64,000 nt of DNA from Candidatus Siliceabacter maunaloa (GCA_024330185.1 JANDLV010000006.1:1-64000), one strand, 5' to 3'. Shown: positions 32,729-41,346, counted from the first letter of the stretch. A program made the numbers and translations. Notes: generated by a model from the letters alone, not told the origin.

Positions 32729-34798
32729 ACCCAACACCTCGTAGGACCGCATCTCGCCGCGCATGCGCGCGGGGAGGTAGCCGGTGAACAGGGTGTAGGA
32801 GTGCACGGTCCCGTCGCGGCGGGCGATGTCCTGCGCAGCGGCGTCGGGCAGGGCCTCGTCGAGGGTCCAGCGGCCGGCGCGGATCCTCGCGTCCAGCTCG
32901 AGCGAGCGGTCCTGGCCGCCGGTGGCCCAGCTGAGCTGAACCCGTACGACCCCGCGCGCCCGGCCGGAGATCGTGCCGCCGGCCCTCACCCGGCCGTCGC
33001 GCACCGTCGGCCGGTCCACGTCGAGGCCCGCACGGCCCGAGGCCGCGCGCAGGCGCACCTCCTGACCGCGGGTGCGACCGTTGCCCGGGTAGGCCAGCGT
33101 GATGATGCCCGTACCCGAACGGACCTGCTCGCGGGGAAGGCCCTCGCGGAAGCGCACGTGGCCCTGCTGGGGATCGACCCGGGCGGCGAAGCGCGTATGA
33201 CGACCGGCCGCGTGGAAGTCGACCTCCACCGCTCCGGACGCCCGCTTGGTGATGGGGGCCAGTACGTCGAGAACGCCGCGGTCGCGCAGCACCCCTGAGC
33301 GGGCGACCTCGAGCTTGGCGGGCTGGAGGGCCGGCCCGGGGGCCGGGACCGGGGCGGGAGCCGGGGCCGGGACCGGCGCGGGAGCCGGGGCCCGGGCCGG
33401 AGCGGGAGCCGGAGCCGGAGCGGGAGCTGGGGCCGGAGCGGGAGCGGGAGCCGGAGCCGGCTGCGCCACCGTCGGCGGGGTGAGGCCCTGGGGCGCGACC
33501 CACGCGAGGTGCCCGTAGAACCGATCCGAGAGCGGGCGCGTGGGGTCGCCGGCGAAGCCGTACCCGCCGTCGGCCGCGGCGCGCCCGGCGGCCTCGTCAC
33601 GCACGCGCTGGACGATCTCGGCGGGCTCGAGCCCCGCGCACGGCCCGGCCCGGCCGCCCTCCGACAGGCACAGCGCCACCAGCCCGGCGACGTGCGGCGC
33701 GGCCATGCTGGTCCCCGAGCTGTGACCGTAGCCGCCGCCGGGCACGGTCGAGCGGATGCACGTCCCGGGGGCCGCCATCGTGTGCGCCGCGCCCGCGGTG
33801 GTCAGCGCGAAGTTCGAGTAGCCCGCGGCGGCGTCGTCGGCGTCGTTCGCGTTGCAGAGCGAGGCGCCGCCGGCCGCACCGGCCCGGCCGTCGCTGTCGG
33901 ACATGGCCGTGACGGTCAGCACCTGCGGGTAGGCCGCGGGGAGGTCGGGCTGGTCGGCGTGGTCAAAGTCCCAGCCGTCGTTGCCCGCCGCGGCGACGAT
34001 GGTCACGCCCTGCGCCTCCGCGCGGCAGACCGCCCGGTGCAGCGGATCGTTGGTCACCGCGCACGACCGCACGGCCGCCCCCAGCCCACCCAGGCTCATG
34101 TTCACCACGTCGACGCCGTTGGCCAGCGCCCATTCGATCCCGCAGACGAGGCTCGAGTCGCTGCCCGAGCCGTCCGCCCCCAGCACCTTGACCGGGGCCA
34201 GCGGCGTGCCGGGAGCCACCCCGACGACACCGGCCGCGTCGTTCTCGGCGCCGATCGTGCCCGCGACGTGCGTGCCGTGGCCCTCGTCGTCGTCGGGCGA
34301 GGCGCCCGGGGTCAGGCAGTTGGTCCCGGCGGTCACGCGCAGGTCGGGGTGATCGAGATCGATGCCCGTGTCGAGCACTGCGACCTTCGCCGCGCTGGCC
34401 TCCCGCGCGGTGGTCGCGCTGGCCGCGCCGATGCGCCGCACGCCCGTGGGAGGCGTGCTCTCGCCCGAGCGCAACGGCACGTCCCGGGCCACTCGGACGA
34501 CGCGATCGGGGACCACGGAGGCCACGGCGGGATCAGCGCGCAGGCGCCCGACCTGGCGGTCGCTCAGCCGGGCCGAGAAGCCCTTGAGCGCACGCGAGTA
34601 GCGGTTCCGCGCGCGAAAGCCCTGCGCTGCCTCGCGTCGCTGCGTGGCCGCGCCGGCGTCGTCCACCGAGCGCTCGAAGACGACGATGTACTGGCCCGGG
34701 ATGCGCTCGACCGGCCGCGCGGCAGCCGCGGAAGGTACGAGGAGGAACAGGAACAGGAGCCCAAGGCAGCGCAGGGCGGCACGCGAAAGGGGGCTCAT
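32720..34798 (-). CDS. secreted subtilisin-like serine protease (S8) with unusual C-terminal module
   Basis: 692 residues. Signal peptide 1-26. Inhibitor I9 prodomain about 33-105 (GQYIVVFERS to ASVVPDRVV). S8 domain about 130-425 with catalytic Asp in VAVLDTGID, His in GHGTHVAGT, Asn in AAAGNDGW and Ser in SGTSMAAPHVAG. Then a Pro-Ala repeat linker of about 50 residues (DNA 33323-33475) and a 200-residue C-terminal module (493-692) that recurs at the end of the secreted nuclease at 52727. Extracellular protease; the module may tether it to the cell surface. Confidence 0.94.
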   Translation of the reverse strand: MSPLSRAALRCLGLLFLFLLVPSAAAARPVERIPGQYIVVFERSVDDAGAATQRREAAQGFRARNRYSRALKGFSARLSDRQVGRLRADPAVASVVPDRVVRVARDVPLRSGESTPPTGVRRIGAASATTAREASAAKVAVLDTGIDLDHPDLRVTAGTNCLTPGASPDDDEGHGTHVAGTIGAENDAAGVVGVAPGTPLAPVKVLGADGSGSDSSLVCGIEWALANGVDVVNMSLGGLGAAVRSCAVTNDPLHRAVCRAEAQGVTIVAAAGNDGWDFDHADQPDLPAAYPQVLTVTAMSDSDGRAGAAGGASLCNANDADDAAAGYSNFALTTAGAAHTMAAPGTCIRSTVPGGGYGHSSGTSMAAPHVAGLVALCLSEGGRAGPCAGLEPAEIVQRVRDEAAGRAAADGGYGFAGDPTRPLSDRFYGHLAWVAPQGLTPPTVAQPAPAPAPAPAPAPAPAPAPAPARAPAPAPVPAPAPAPVPAPGPALQPAKLEVARSGVLRDRGVLDVLAPITKRASGAVEVDFHAAGRHTRFAARVDPQQGHVRFREGLPREQVRSGTGIITLAYPGNGRTRGQEVRLRAASGRAGLDVDRPTVRDGRVRAGGTISGRARGVVRVQLSWATGGQDRSLELDARIRAGRWTLDEALPDAAAQDIARRDGTVHSYTLFTGYLPARMRGEMRSYEVLGAP
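32723..33322 (-). other. C-terminal module, copy A (subtilase)
   Basis: Residues 493-692 of the secreted subtilase, from PAKLEV to the stop. It aligns almost without gaps to copy B at 52730-53335. Landmarks are LAPIT-K/R-RASG, a TGI-T-YPGN block, [20 protein letters not shown], and a closing FTGYLP-RMRGE. Confidence 0.85.
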
Positions 34799-34920
34799 GA
34801 CCGAGTATCGCCGTTTCGGGCCGGAGGGTGACCCGCAGCGGGCGCGCGTCCCACGTCCGTCCAGTTCACGGGGCGGCTGCCCGGGTAGGGACCAGGGAGA
34901 CCGCGACGAGGAGCGCCGAG

Positions 34921-35934
34921 ATGCCCGACGACAGCCAGACCGACGCGACGAAGTTCTGGTTCGCCGCCTCCACCGAGGAGTTCCCGCCCAGCGAGATGAT
35001 CGAGCAGGCCAAGGCGGCCGATCGTGCGGGCTTCGACGGGATCGGGGCCTCCGACCACTTCGCGCCCTGGTGGCCCGAGGGGCAGGCGACGAGCGCGTGG
35101 GCGTTCCTCGGCGCAGTCGGCCAGGTGACCACCAAGCCCATCGGGACGGGTGTCACGCCGGTCATCCACCACTACCACCCGGGCGTCATCGCACAGATGT
35201 TCATGTCGCTGGAGGAGCTTTACCCCGGGCGGGTGTTCCTCGGCGTGGGCTCGGGAGAGTCTCTCAACGAGACGCCGCTGGGCCTGGACTGGCCGGCTCC
35301 CACGGAGATGCTCCAGCGCTTCGAGCAGGGCCTGGAGGCCATCACGCGCCTGTGGGACGGCGAGACGGTGAGCATGGACGGCGGCTGGTTCGCCCTAAAG
35401 GAGGCCAAGCTCTACACGCGGGCGCGCAGCCGCCCGAAGCTCTACGTCTCGGCCTTCGGCCCGCAGGCCGCGGCCATCGCCGGGCGCTACGGCGACGGGC
35501 TGTGGACCCTGGGCGACCCCGAGCAGGCCCCGGCCATCATCGACGCCTACCGCTCCGAATGCGACGACAACGGGCGCGAGCCCGGGCCGATCATCCTCCA
35601 GAGCGGGTTCGCGTGGGCGGCGTCGGACGACGAGGCGCTGCGCGGCGCACGCCATTGGAAGCCGACCCAGATGCCCGAGGTCTACCGCGACGACATCAGC
35701 GATCCGGCCCAGATGGTGCGCATGGCCGACGAGCGGCTAACCGACGAGCAGTTCGCCAAGGAGGGCTTCATCGTGTCCTCCGACGCCGACGAGCACGTGG
35801 CGCGCATCCGCCAGATCGCCGACCTGGGCGCCGACGTGGTCTGCCTGCAGCTCATCGGCGCCGCCGACCCACTGGGCTCCATCCGCACCTACGGCGAGGA
35901 GGTTCTCCCCGCGCTGCGCGGGGCGCGGGTGTGA
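34921..35934 (+). CDS. F420-dependent LLM-class oxidoreductase (G6PDH-like family)
   Basis: 337 residues from ATG 34921, with GAGGAG in front; the open frame back to 34828 looks unconserved. Luciferase-like TIM barrel: FWFAASTEEFPPSEMIEQAKAAD, DHFAPWWPEG, GTGVTPVIHHYHP, LGVGSGESLNE and VSAFGPQAAAIAGRYGDG. This pattern belongs to the F420-binding LLM family related to F420-dependent glucose-6-phosphate dehydrogenase (TIGR03557-type). It implies the organism makes coenzyme F420. Substrate unknown. Confidence 0.87.
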   Translation: MPDDSQTDATKFWFAASTEEFPPSEMIEQAKAADRAGFDGIGASDHFAPWWPEGQATSAWAFLGAVGQVTTKPIGTGVTPVIHHYHPGVIAQMFMSLEELYPGRVFLGVGSGESLNETPLGLDWPAPTEMLQRFEQGLEAITRLWDGETVSMDGGWFALKEAKLYTRARSRPKLYVSAFGPQAAAIAGRYGDGLWTLGDPEQAPAIIDAYRSECDDNGREPGPIILQSGFAWAASDDEALRGARHWKPTQMPEVYRDDISDPAQMVRMADERLTDEQFAKEGFIVSSDADEHVARIRQIADLGADVVCLQLIGAADPLGSIRTYGEEVLPALRGARV

Positions 35935-36072
35935 CCGGGACGGACCGGCGGGCCGCTTACGCTCACGACAGCGTCTCCCTGTGATGCTCGCCGGCGAGCG
36001 CCTCCAGCGCCGCGCGGCCCGCGGCGAACGTCGCCAGCGTCGCACCGAGTCCGCCGCCTGCGCCGGGCGCTT

Positions 36073-36798
36073 CTAGAACAACCCGAGCTGGTCGTCGCCG
36101 CGGGGCGGCGGCTCGTCGCCACCCGCAGCCTCGGACTCGGGGACGGCGCGAAGTGGGTCGTCGGCGTTGGTGGGCTCGCGGGGTGGCTCCCGGGCCGCGG
36201 GCTGGTCGGGCAGCGGCAGGCCCAGGAGCTCGGGGAGCTGGGCCATGTCCTCGCGCAGCTTCTCGAGGTTCGCGGGGGTGTAGAGCGCGGCGGCCGGATG
36301 GAGGATGGGCAGCAGGCGGACGGCGCGCCGGCCGATCACCCGGATCTCGGCCTGGCCGCGCACCTTCGTGATTCCCGCGTTGTCGCCGCGCAGCAGCTTG
36401 GTGGCGAAGTTGCCCAACGTACAGACGACCCGGGGCTCCACCAGCTCGATCTTGCGCAGCAGGTAGTCCTGGCAGTTCTCGATCTCGACGGGATGGGGAT
36501 CGCGGTTGTCGGGAGGTCGGCAATTGAGCGTGTTGTTGATGAACACGTCCTCGCGCTGGAGCCCGACCTCGCCCAGGAGCTGCTCGAGCAGCTTGCCGGC
36601 GCGGCCCACGAACGGGTGGCCCTGCTCGTCCTCGCTGCGGCCCGGGGCCTCGCCGACGAACATGAGGTCGGCGTCGGCGTTGCCCGAGCCGAAGACGACG
36701 GTCTGGCGGGCCGCGGCGAGCTGCGGGCACCTGGTGCACCGGCTGGCCTGCTCCCAGACGGCCTTGAGCTCCTCGCGGCGCTGCGTGGCGTCGGTCAC
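36073..36798 (-). CDS. family 4 uracil-DNA glycosylase with Fe-S cluster
   Basis: 241 residues from GTG. Four cysteines (21, 24, 93, 109) sit as in [4Fe-4S] family 4 UDGs. Active-site motifs are VGEAPG (about 48-53) and LPILHPAAAL (about 162-171); NNTLNCRPPDNRDP is typical. It removes uracil from DNA. The last 45 residues are a Pro/Glu/Asp-rich tail ending GDDQLGLF, a form like a sliding-clamp-binding peptide (QLGLF), which is my inference. Downstream 35935-36072 has no clear gene. Confidence 0.92.
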   Translation of the reverse strand: MTDATQRREELKAVWEQASRCTRCPQLAAARQTVVFGSGNADADLMFVGEAPGRSEDEQGHPFVGRAGKLLEQLLGEVGLQREDVFINNTLNCRPPDNRDPHPVEIENCQDYLLRKIELVEPRVVCTLGNFATKLLRGDNAGITKVRGQAEIRVIGRRAVRLLPILHPAAALYTPANLEKLREDMAQLPELLGLPLPDQPAAREPPREPTNADDPLRAVPESEAAGGDEPPPRGDDQLGLF

Positions 36799-36943
36799 AC
36801 GGCCGGATGGTAGTCGTGGGCCCGGGGTACTAAGCTTCTAGATGCGGCCGACACCCACCGTGGGACGGACCGCGAGAAGCGAAGAGCCCACACCATCAGG
36901 ATCGCGACCGGCATCCCCTCGGGGAGCTGGACCGAACATCGAG

Positions 36944-37045
36944 ATGTCCACAAGCGCCACGCACTGCGCCGTCGTCGGCCGTGGCCGGCTCGGCACCGCA
37001 CTCAGCGCCGCCCTGCGCGGGGGCGGTGTCGAGGCGCACCTGGGC
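36944..37045 (+). pseudogene. N-terminal remnant of a Rossmann (DUF2520-like) oxidoreductase fused in frame to panC
   Basis: ATG 36944 opens MSTSATHCAVVGRGRLGTAL, a beta strand plus GxGxxG dinucleotide loop, then SAALRGGGVEAHLG and straight into the normal PanC start at 37046. In related genomes I recall a DUF2520 Rossmann gene just before panC. The rest of that gene (over 200 residues) is gone, leaving 34 codons in frame. It may be translated as a PanC extension. TAAGCT at 36831 precedes the message. Confidence 0.5.
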
Positions 37046-37906
37046 ATGCGCACGGTCCGCACGATCGCGGCGCTGCGCTGCGCCCTCCTCCCCGCTCGCC
37101 GCTCCGGGCGCACCATCGGCCTGGTCCCCACCATGGGCGCCCTGCACGAGGGCCACCTCTGCCTGATCGCCGCCGCCCGGGCCGCCTGCGACGTCGTCGT
37201 CGTCTCCCTGTTCGTCAACCCGCGCCAGTTCGACGACGCTGCCGACCTGGCCGCCTACCCCCGCGACGAGGCCCGCGACGCGGAGCTCGCGGCGGACGCC
37301 GGGACCGACCTCCTCTTCGCGCCCGCAGCGCAGGAGCTCTATCCGGCCGGGTTCGCCACCACGGTCGGCGTGTGCGGCGTCGCCGAGCCGCTGGAGGGCG
37401 CCCACCGCGGCGCGGCGCACTTCGACGGCGTCGCCACCGTGGTGACCAAGCTGCTCAACGCCGCCGGCCCCGATGTCGCCTTCTTCGGCGCCAAGGACGC
37501 CCAGCAGGTAGCGGTGGTCCGCCGCCTGGTGGCCGACCTGGCGATCCCCGTGCGCATCGAGACGGTGCCCACCGTGCGCGAGCCCGACGGGCTGGCGCTG
37601 TCCAGCCGCAACGTGCGCCTCGCGCCCGGCGACCGTCCACGCGCGCCGGCGCTGCACGCGGCCCTGACCGCGGCCCAGGCGGCGGTCGACGTCGGCGAGC
37701 GCGAGCCCGCCGCCGTCGTCGCCGCGGGACGCGTGGCCATGGCCGGCCTCGACGTCGAGCCCGAGTACCTCGAGCTCGTGGACCCCATCACCTTTGCTCC
37801 CGTGGCGGCCCTGGACGGCGAGGTTCTCGCCGTCGTCGCGGCCACGGTCGGCGGGGTGCGCCTTACCGACAACCGGACCCTCACGCTCAACGGGAGGAAC
37901 CCGTGA
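37046..37906 (+). CDS. panC: pantothenate synthetase PanC
   Basis: 286 residues from ATG 37046 (MRTVRTIAALRCALL), the expected N-terminus. ATP site: LVPTMGALHEGHL (HIGH-like), then SLFVNPRQF, DVAFFGAKDAQQVAVVRRLV, and LALSSRNVRL (KMSKS-like). It condenses pantoate and beta-alanine to pantothenate. The frame continues upstream into a Rossmann remnant, so an extended form is possible. First gene of a panC-panD-panB operon that supplies the vitamin B5/CoA pathway; coaE lies at 58361. Confidence 0.95.
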   Translation: MRTVRTIAALRCALLPARRSGRTIGLVPTMGALHEGHLCLIAAARAACDVVVVSLFVNPRQFDDAADLAAYPRDEARDAELAADAGTDLLFAPAAQELYPAGFATTVGVCGVAEPLEGAHRGAAHFDGVATVVTKLLNAAGPDVAFFGAKDAQQVAVVRRLVADLAIPVRIETVPTVREPDGLALSSRNVRLAPGDRPRAPALHAALTAAQAAVDVGEREPAAVVAAGRVAMAGLDVEPEYLELVDPITFAPVAALDGEVLAVVAATVGGVRLTDNRTLTLNGRNP

Positions 37907-37957
37907 TCCCCAGGGCAGGCCCCGCACCGCACGCGACCCACCGGAGGAACCACTGAC

Positions 37958-38353
37958 ATGCAGCGAACGATGCTCAAGAGCAAGATCCACCGCGCGACGG
38001 TGACCGGCTGTGACCTGCACTACGTGGGGTCGATCACCGTCGACCCCGAGCTCCTGGAGGCGGCCGACATCCTGCCCCACGAGCAGGTCGCGATCGTCGA
38101 CGTGGACAACGGCGTCCGCTTCGAGACCTACACCATCGCGGGCGAGCGCGGCTCGGGGGACATGAAGGTCAACGGCGCCGCCGCCCGCCTGGTGCACCGC
38201 GGCGACACGATCATCCTCATCTCCTACGGCCAGTACGACAAGGCCGACCTGGAGCACTACGAGCCCCGCGTCGTCCACGTGGAGACCCAGACCAACGCCA
38301 TCCTCGAGGTCGACAGCTCCGTCGACGTCCTGCTCGGGCATAGGAGCCGCTGA
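37958..38353 (+). CDS. panD: aspartate 1-decarboxylase PanD
   Basis: 131 residues, typical proenzyme length. Self-cleavage site is Gly24-Ser25 in YVGSITVDP, which yields the pyruvoyl group. [39 protein letters not shown] and IILISYGQ follow the family. It makes beta-alanine for PanC. GGAGG lies at a good distance before the ATG, and its stop shares a base with panB. Confidence 0.97.
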   Translation: MQRTMLKSKIHRATVTGCDLHYVGSITVDPELLEAADILPHEQVAIVDVDNGVRFETYTIAGERGSGDMKVNGAAARLVHRGDTIILISYGQYDKADLEHYEPRVVHVETQTNAILEVDSSVDVLLGHRSR

Positions 38354-39249
38354 TGTCCGCCCATCCCTCGCACATGCCGGTCCCCGACGACGCCTCGCGT
38401 CTGCCCATAACCCTGCCGCGCCTGGCCGAGAAGAAGGCGCTCGGCGAGCCGATCGTCATGGTGACCGCTTACGACTACCCCAGCGCCCTGGCCGTGCAGC
38501 GCGCCGGCGTCGACCTCGTGCTGGTCGGCGACAGCGGGGCCATGACCGTGCTTGGCCATCCCTCCACCGTCCCAGTCGGCGTGGACGAGATGCTCATGCT
38601 CAGCGCCGCCGTGCGCCGCGGCCTGCGCACCCCGTTCCTGGTCGGCGACCTGCCCTTCGGCTCCTACGAGGCCTCCGACGAGGAGGCCGTGCGCACCGCG
38701 CAGCGCTTCGTCAAGGAGGCCGGCTGCGACGCCGTCAAGCTCGAGGGTGGCGGCACCAGCGTGCAGCGCGCCCGCGCGATCGTGGCAGCGGGCATCCCGG
38801 TCATGGGCCACGTGGGCCTCACGCCGCAGACCGCGACAGCGCTGGGCGGCTACCGCGCCCAGGGGCGCAGCGCCGATCAGGCCGCCGAGGTGGCTCGCGG
38901 TGCGCACGCCCTCCAGGAGGCAGGCTGCTTCGCCGTCGTGTTCGAGGCCATCCCCAGCGCGGTGGCCGAGGCGGTCATGCCCTCGATGGCCATCCCGGTC
39001 ATCGGCATCGGCGCCGGCCCGGCCACCGACGGCCAGGTGCTCGTCTTCCACGATCTGCTGGGCATCCGGGAGGGCATGGGCGCGCGCTTCGTCAAGCGCT
39101 ACGCCAGCCTGCTGGACGAGATGGCCGCCGGCGTCGGCGAGTACGCCGCCGACGTACGGGCCCGCCGCTACCCGGCGCCCGAGCACGGCTACTCGATCGC
39201 GCCCGGGGAGCTCGCGGGGCTGCGTGAAGCTCTCGCGGCCGGCGCTTAG
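38353..39249 (+). CDS. panB: 3-methyl-2-oxobutanoate hydroxymethyltransferase PanB
   Basis: 298 residues; ATG 38353 shares one base with the panD stop (TGATG). TIM-barrel motifs: MVTAYDYPSALAVQRAGVD, LVGDSGAMTVLGH, DLPFGSYE, VKLEGG, GHVGLTPQ, and the metal and folate residues around IGIGAGPATDGQVLVFHDLLG. It makes ketopantoate from ketoisovalerate. Last gene of the operon. Confidence 0.97.
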   Translation: MSAHPSHMPVPDDASRLPITLPRLAEKKALGEPIVMVTAYDYPSALAVQRAGVDLVLVGDSGAMTVLGHPSTVPVGVDEMLMLSAAVRRGLRTPFLVGDLPFGSYEASDEEAVRTAQRFVKEAGCDAVKLEGGGTSVQRARAIVAAGIPVMGHVGLTPQTATALGGYRAQGRSADQAAEVARGAHALQEAGCFAVVFEAIPSAVAEAVMPSMAIPVIGIGAGPATDGQVLVFHDLLGIREGMGARFVKRYASLLDEMAAGVGEYAADVRARRYPAPEHGYSIAPGELAGLREALAAGA

Positions 39250-39270
39250 CACACGGCCCAGGCGGCTGGG

Positions 39271-39276
39271 TAGAGT
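39271..39276 (+). promoter_or_regulatory. leaderless -10 box of the DUF47 gene (TAGAGT)
   Basis: TAGAGT lies eight bases before the ATG at 39285 and just after the panB stop. The intervening bases are GC-rich with GGGCGGG rather than a true ribosome site. Confidence 0.4.
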
Positions 39277-39284
39277 CGGGCGGG

Positions 39285-39911
39285 ATGGCACGCCTCTCGC
39301 AGGTCTTCGCCGCGAGGGATCGCGAGTTCTTCGAGCTCTTCGAGGAGGCGGCGGCCAACAACGCCCGGGCCGCCCGCCTCCTCGCGCGGATGCTCGACGA
39401 GATCCCCGAGCACGCCGACCACGCCCGCGAGGTGCGCGACTGCGAGCACGAGGGCGACCGCATCACCCACGCGATCCTGCGGCGCCTCAACCAGGGGGTG
39501 GCGGCGCCGCTGGAGCGCGAGGACGTGCTCGAGCTGGCCTCCACCCTGGACGACGTCGTCGACCTCACCGAGGAGACCGCCGACTACCTCGTGCTCTACA
39601 AGGTCGAGGCGCCCATGGAGCAGTCCCTGCGCCAGGCCGACATCCTCGTGCGCGCCTGCGACGCGGTGGCCCGCGCACTGGCCGGGCTGCGACGTGGCGA
39701 CGAGCTGTCGGCGCTGCTCATGGAGCTGCACCGCCTGGAGAACGAGGGCGACCGCGAGGGGCGCGAGGCCATCGCCTCATTGTTCGAGGGCGGCATCGAC
39801 CCCATGGTCATCATCCGCTGGAAGGACGTCTTCGAGCGCCTGGAGGAGGCCATCGACGCCACCGAGACGGTGGCCAATGTGCTCGAGGGGATCACGATCA
39901 AGCGCAGCTAA
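39285..39911 (+). CDS. DUF47 (PhoU-like) phosphate transport regulator
   Basis: 208 residues, all helical: FFELFEEAAANNARAARLLARML, CEHEGDRITHAILRRLNQ, the metal-binding DDVVDLTEETADYLVLYK, LHRLENEGDREGREAIASLF and RWKDVFERLEEAIDATETVANVLEGI. The ExxxD pattern binds iron or zinc. DUF47 proteins normally precede a pit low-affinity phosphate transporter; here no pit follows, but a tandem repeat and a gene on the other strand. Its TAA lies in the first repeat copy, and loss or relocation of pit is possible. Confidence 0.9.
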   Translation: MARLSQVFAARDREFFELFEEAAANNARAARLLARMLDEIPEHADHAREVRDCEHEGDRITHAILRRLNQGVAAPLEREDVLELASTLDDVVDLTEETADYLVLYKVEAPMEQSLRQADILVRACDAVARALAGLRRGDELSALLMELHRLENEGDREGREAIASLFEGGIDPMVIIRWKDVFERLEEAIDATETVANVLEGITIKRS

Positions 39912-40020
39912 CGTCGCCGGAGGTCGGAGCTTGCGACGACCAGCAGCTAACGTCGCCGGAGGTCGGAGCTTGCGACGACCCGCAGCTAACGTCGCCGGAG
40001 GTCGGAGCTTGCGACGACCG
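39904..40020. repeat. three tandem 39-bp repeats spanning two convergent gene ends
   Basis: Three near-identical units begin at 39904, 39943 and 39982 (GCAGCTAACGTCGCCGGAGG, then TCGGAGCTTGCGACGACC). Only the base after GACC varies. Each contains CTAACG, which is TAA on the plus and TAG (CGTTAG) on the minus strand. The plus copy 1 ends the DUF47 gene; the minus copy 3 ends the acyltransferase. Short inverted pieces (GTCGC/GCGAC and GGTCG/CGACC) allow hairpins, so it may work as a multiplied bidirectional terminator. Confidence 0.95.
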
Positions 40021-40639
40021 CAGGCGAAACCCTGTCACCCGTCTCCCCGTAGGCGATCGTCTTCAGCACCTTCGCGGGGGAGCCGGCGGCGATGGAGCGC
40101 GGCGGCAGGTCCTGGGTCACGACGCTGTTGGCGCCGATCACGCAGCGCTCGCCGATGGTGACGCCGCTGGTGACCACCACGTTGGCCCCGCACCACACGT
40201 TGTCGCCGATCCGCGTCGGCCCCTTGCTGGTGAAGCCCTGCCACGTGACGGGCCGGCCGGGGTCGTCGAAGCGGTGGTTGCCGTCGGTGACGAAGCAGCC
40301 GTTGGCCAGCATGCAGTGGTCGCCGATCTCCACCAGCTCGACCGCGGCGAGCATCACGCCGAGGTTGAGGAAGCATCCCGCGCCGATGCGCACGCGGGCC
40401 AGCGCGGGAGCGGTGATCCACACCCCGGGCTCCAGGAGCGTGTGCGCGCCCACCTCCAGGCGGCCCTCGTCCAGCGCCTCCAGCACGTTGCCGTGCACCG
40501 GCCACCGCACGAAGGCTTCGCGACGCAGGAAGTGCCAGTGGATGCGCGCGCGGTTCCACGGCAGCGAGCTGCGCTCGTACCAGCGCCACTTCTGCGCCCA
40601 CAGCCTGGCTTGGGCGGCGAGGTTCCTGTGCTCGGTCAC
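39986..40639 (-). CDS. hexapeptide-repeat acyltransferase (LbH)
   Basis: 217 residues from GTG. The left-handed beta helix is visible as IGAGCFLNLGVMLAA, VEIGDHCMLANGCFV, TRIGDNVWCGANVVV and VTIGERCVIGANSVV turns; DGNHRF is the catalytic His loop of maltose/sugar O-acetyltransferases, and AAGSPAKVLKTI is the end cap. It probably acetylates a sugar or surface polymer. Its TAG lies in the third 39-bp repeat, so the last dozen residues (VVASSDLRRR) are repeat-encoded. Confidence 0.87.
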   Translation of the reverse strand: MTEHRNLAAQARLWAQKWRWYERSSLPWNRARIHWHFLRREAFVRWPVHGNVLEALDEGRLEVGAHTLLEPGVWITAPALARVRIGAGCFLNLGVMLAAVELVEIGDHCMLANGCFVTDGNHRFDDPGRPVTWQGFTSKGPTRIGDNVWCGANVVVTSGVTIGERCVIGANSVVTQDLPPRSIAAGSPAKVLKTIAYGETGDRVSPAVVASSDLRRR

Positions 40640-40733
40640 GCGGGCAGGGTAGGTAGTCCGCGCCGTCAGCGCAGAGAGAGCAGACGGCAGGTGGGTACTC
40701 AGCGCCGCGGGCCGGCCGGCGGGTGACGCGCGT

Positions 40734-40832
40734 CTAGCCGTTCTCGTCGGGAGTGAGCACCGCGGTCAGGGTGAGCGACTTGTCCGTCGCCGAGAAGTAC
40801 GACTCGGCGTCCGGGGGCATCGGGTCAGGCAT
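40734..40832 (-). pseudogene. truncated HicB-like antitoxin stub
   Basis: ATG 40832 overlaps the HEPN stop by eight bases and yields 32 residues: YFSATDKSLTLTAVLTPDENG then TAG. SLTLTAVLTPDENG is the opening strand pair of HicB-type antitoxins (usually 70 or more residues, followed by a Pro-rich strand and helix). Only the front is present. Either a relic or a very small functional peptide coupled to the toxin-antitoxin pair. Confidence 0.35.
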
Positions 40833-41346
40833 CGTCGTCGGCCGGCCAGAGCCCCTCGATCCAGCCGCCGAGCCCGCGGACCGCACCCGGGAGCTCGGAC
40901 AGCAGCTCGTTAGCGCGCTCGTAGATGTCGGTCGCCTGATGCTCGGCCAGATCGACGTAGTGGTGGGCCAGGCGCTGGCGACCGAGTGCGATCGCCTGCC
41001 ACCGGGCGCTCTGCGCGTGATTGAGATGCCCGCGCAAGGCCGCCCGGCGCCACCGACCGGGCTGATCAGGACCCGAGCCCTCCGGCTCGGGCACTCCGCG
41101 GTCGGCGTCCTCAGCCTCGCAGAGGTCGATCAGCTCCTGCAGGTCGTTGACAATGCGTTCGTAGGGCCGTTCGACCTGGTCGCGAAGATTGATGGTGTCG
41201 GGATCCTCGCTGCCCCAGGCCGCAACGAACGCGCCGGCGTCAGCGAAGTGATCGAGCGCGTTGCGCAGCGCCCGGCGATCACGCCGGATCTCCTGGAGGC
41301 GAGACATCACCTTGCGCTGACGCGCCGGGACCGGCGCGTCGCTCAC
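40825..41346 (-). CDS. hepT: HEPN-domain protein, toxin of an MNT/HEPN pair
   Basis: 173 residues from GTG overlapping the MNT stop (GTGA). Mainly helical; the HEPN RX4H motif is RQRLAHHY (Arg123, His128) followed by helix IYERANELLSELPGAV. HEPN toxins are ribonucleases held in check when the MNT partner AMPylates the Tyr next to the motif, and the Tyr130 here is in place for that. The divergence from classic HepT is large, so the family call leans on the partner. Confidence 0.72.
   Translation of the reverse strand: MSDAPVPARQRKVMSRLQEIRRDRRALRNALDHFADAGAFVAAWGSEDPDTINLRDQVERPYERIVNDLQELIDLCEAEDADRGVPEPEGSGPDQPGRWRRAALRGHLNHAQSARWQAIALGRQRLAHHYVDLAEHQATDIYERANELLSELPGAVRGLGGWIEGLWPADDDA

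Noticed and set aside
33323-33475. Intergenic DNA repeat or CRISPR
   Set aside because: It is the in-frame Pro-Ala linker of the secreted subtilase.
35935-36072. A small minus-strand gene ending at 35963
   Set aside because: The frame has no start codon of its own after the UDG stop and no ribosome site; it continues from the shadow of the UDG gene.
39904-40020. CRISPR array
   Set aside because: The 39-bp units are contiguous with no spacers, and no cas gene is in the window.
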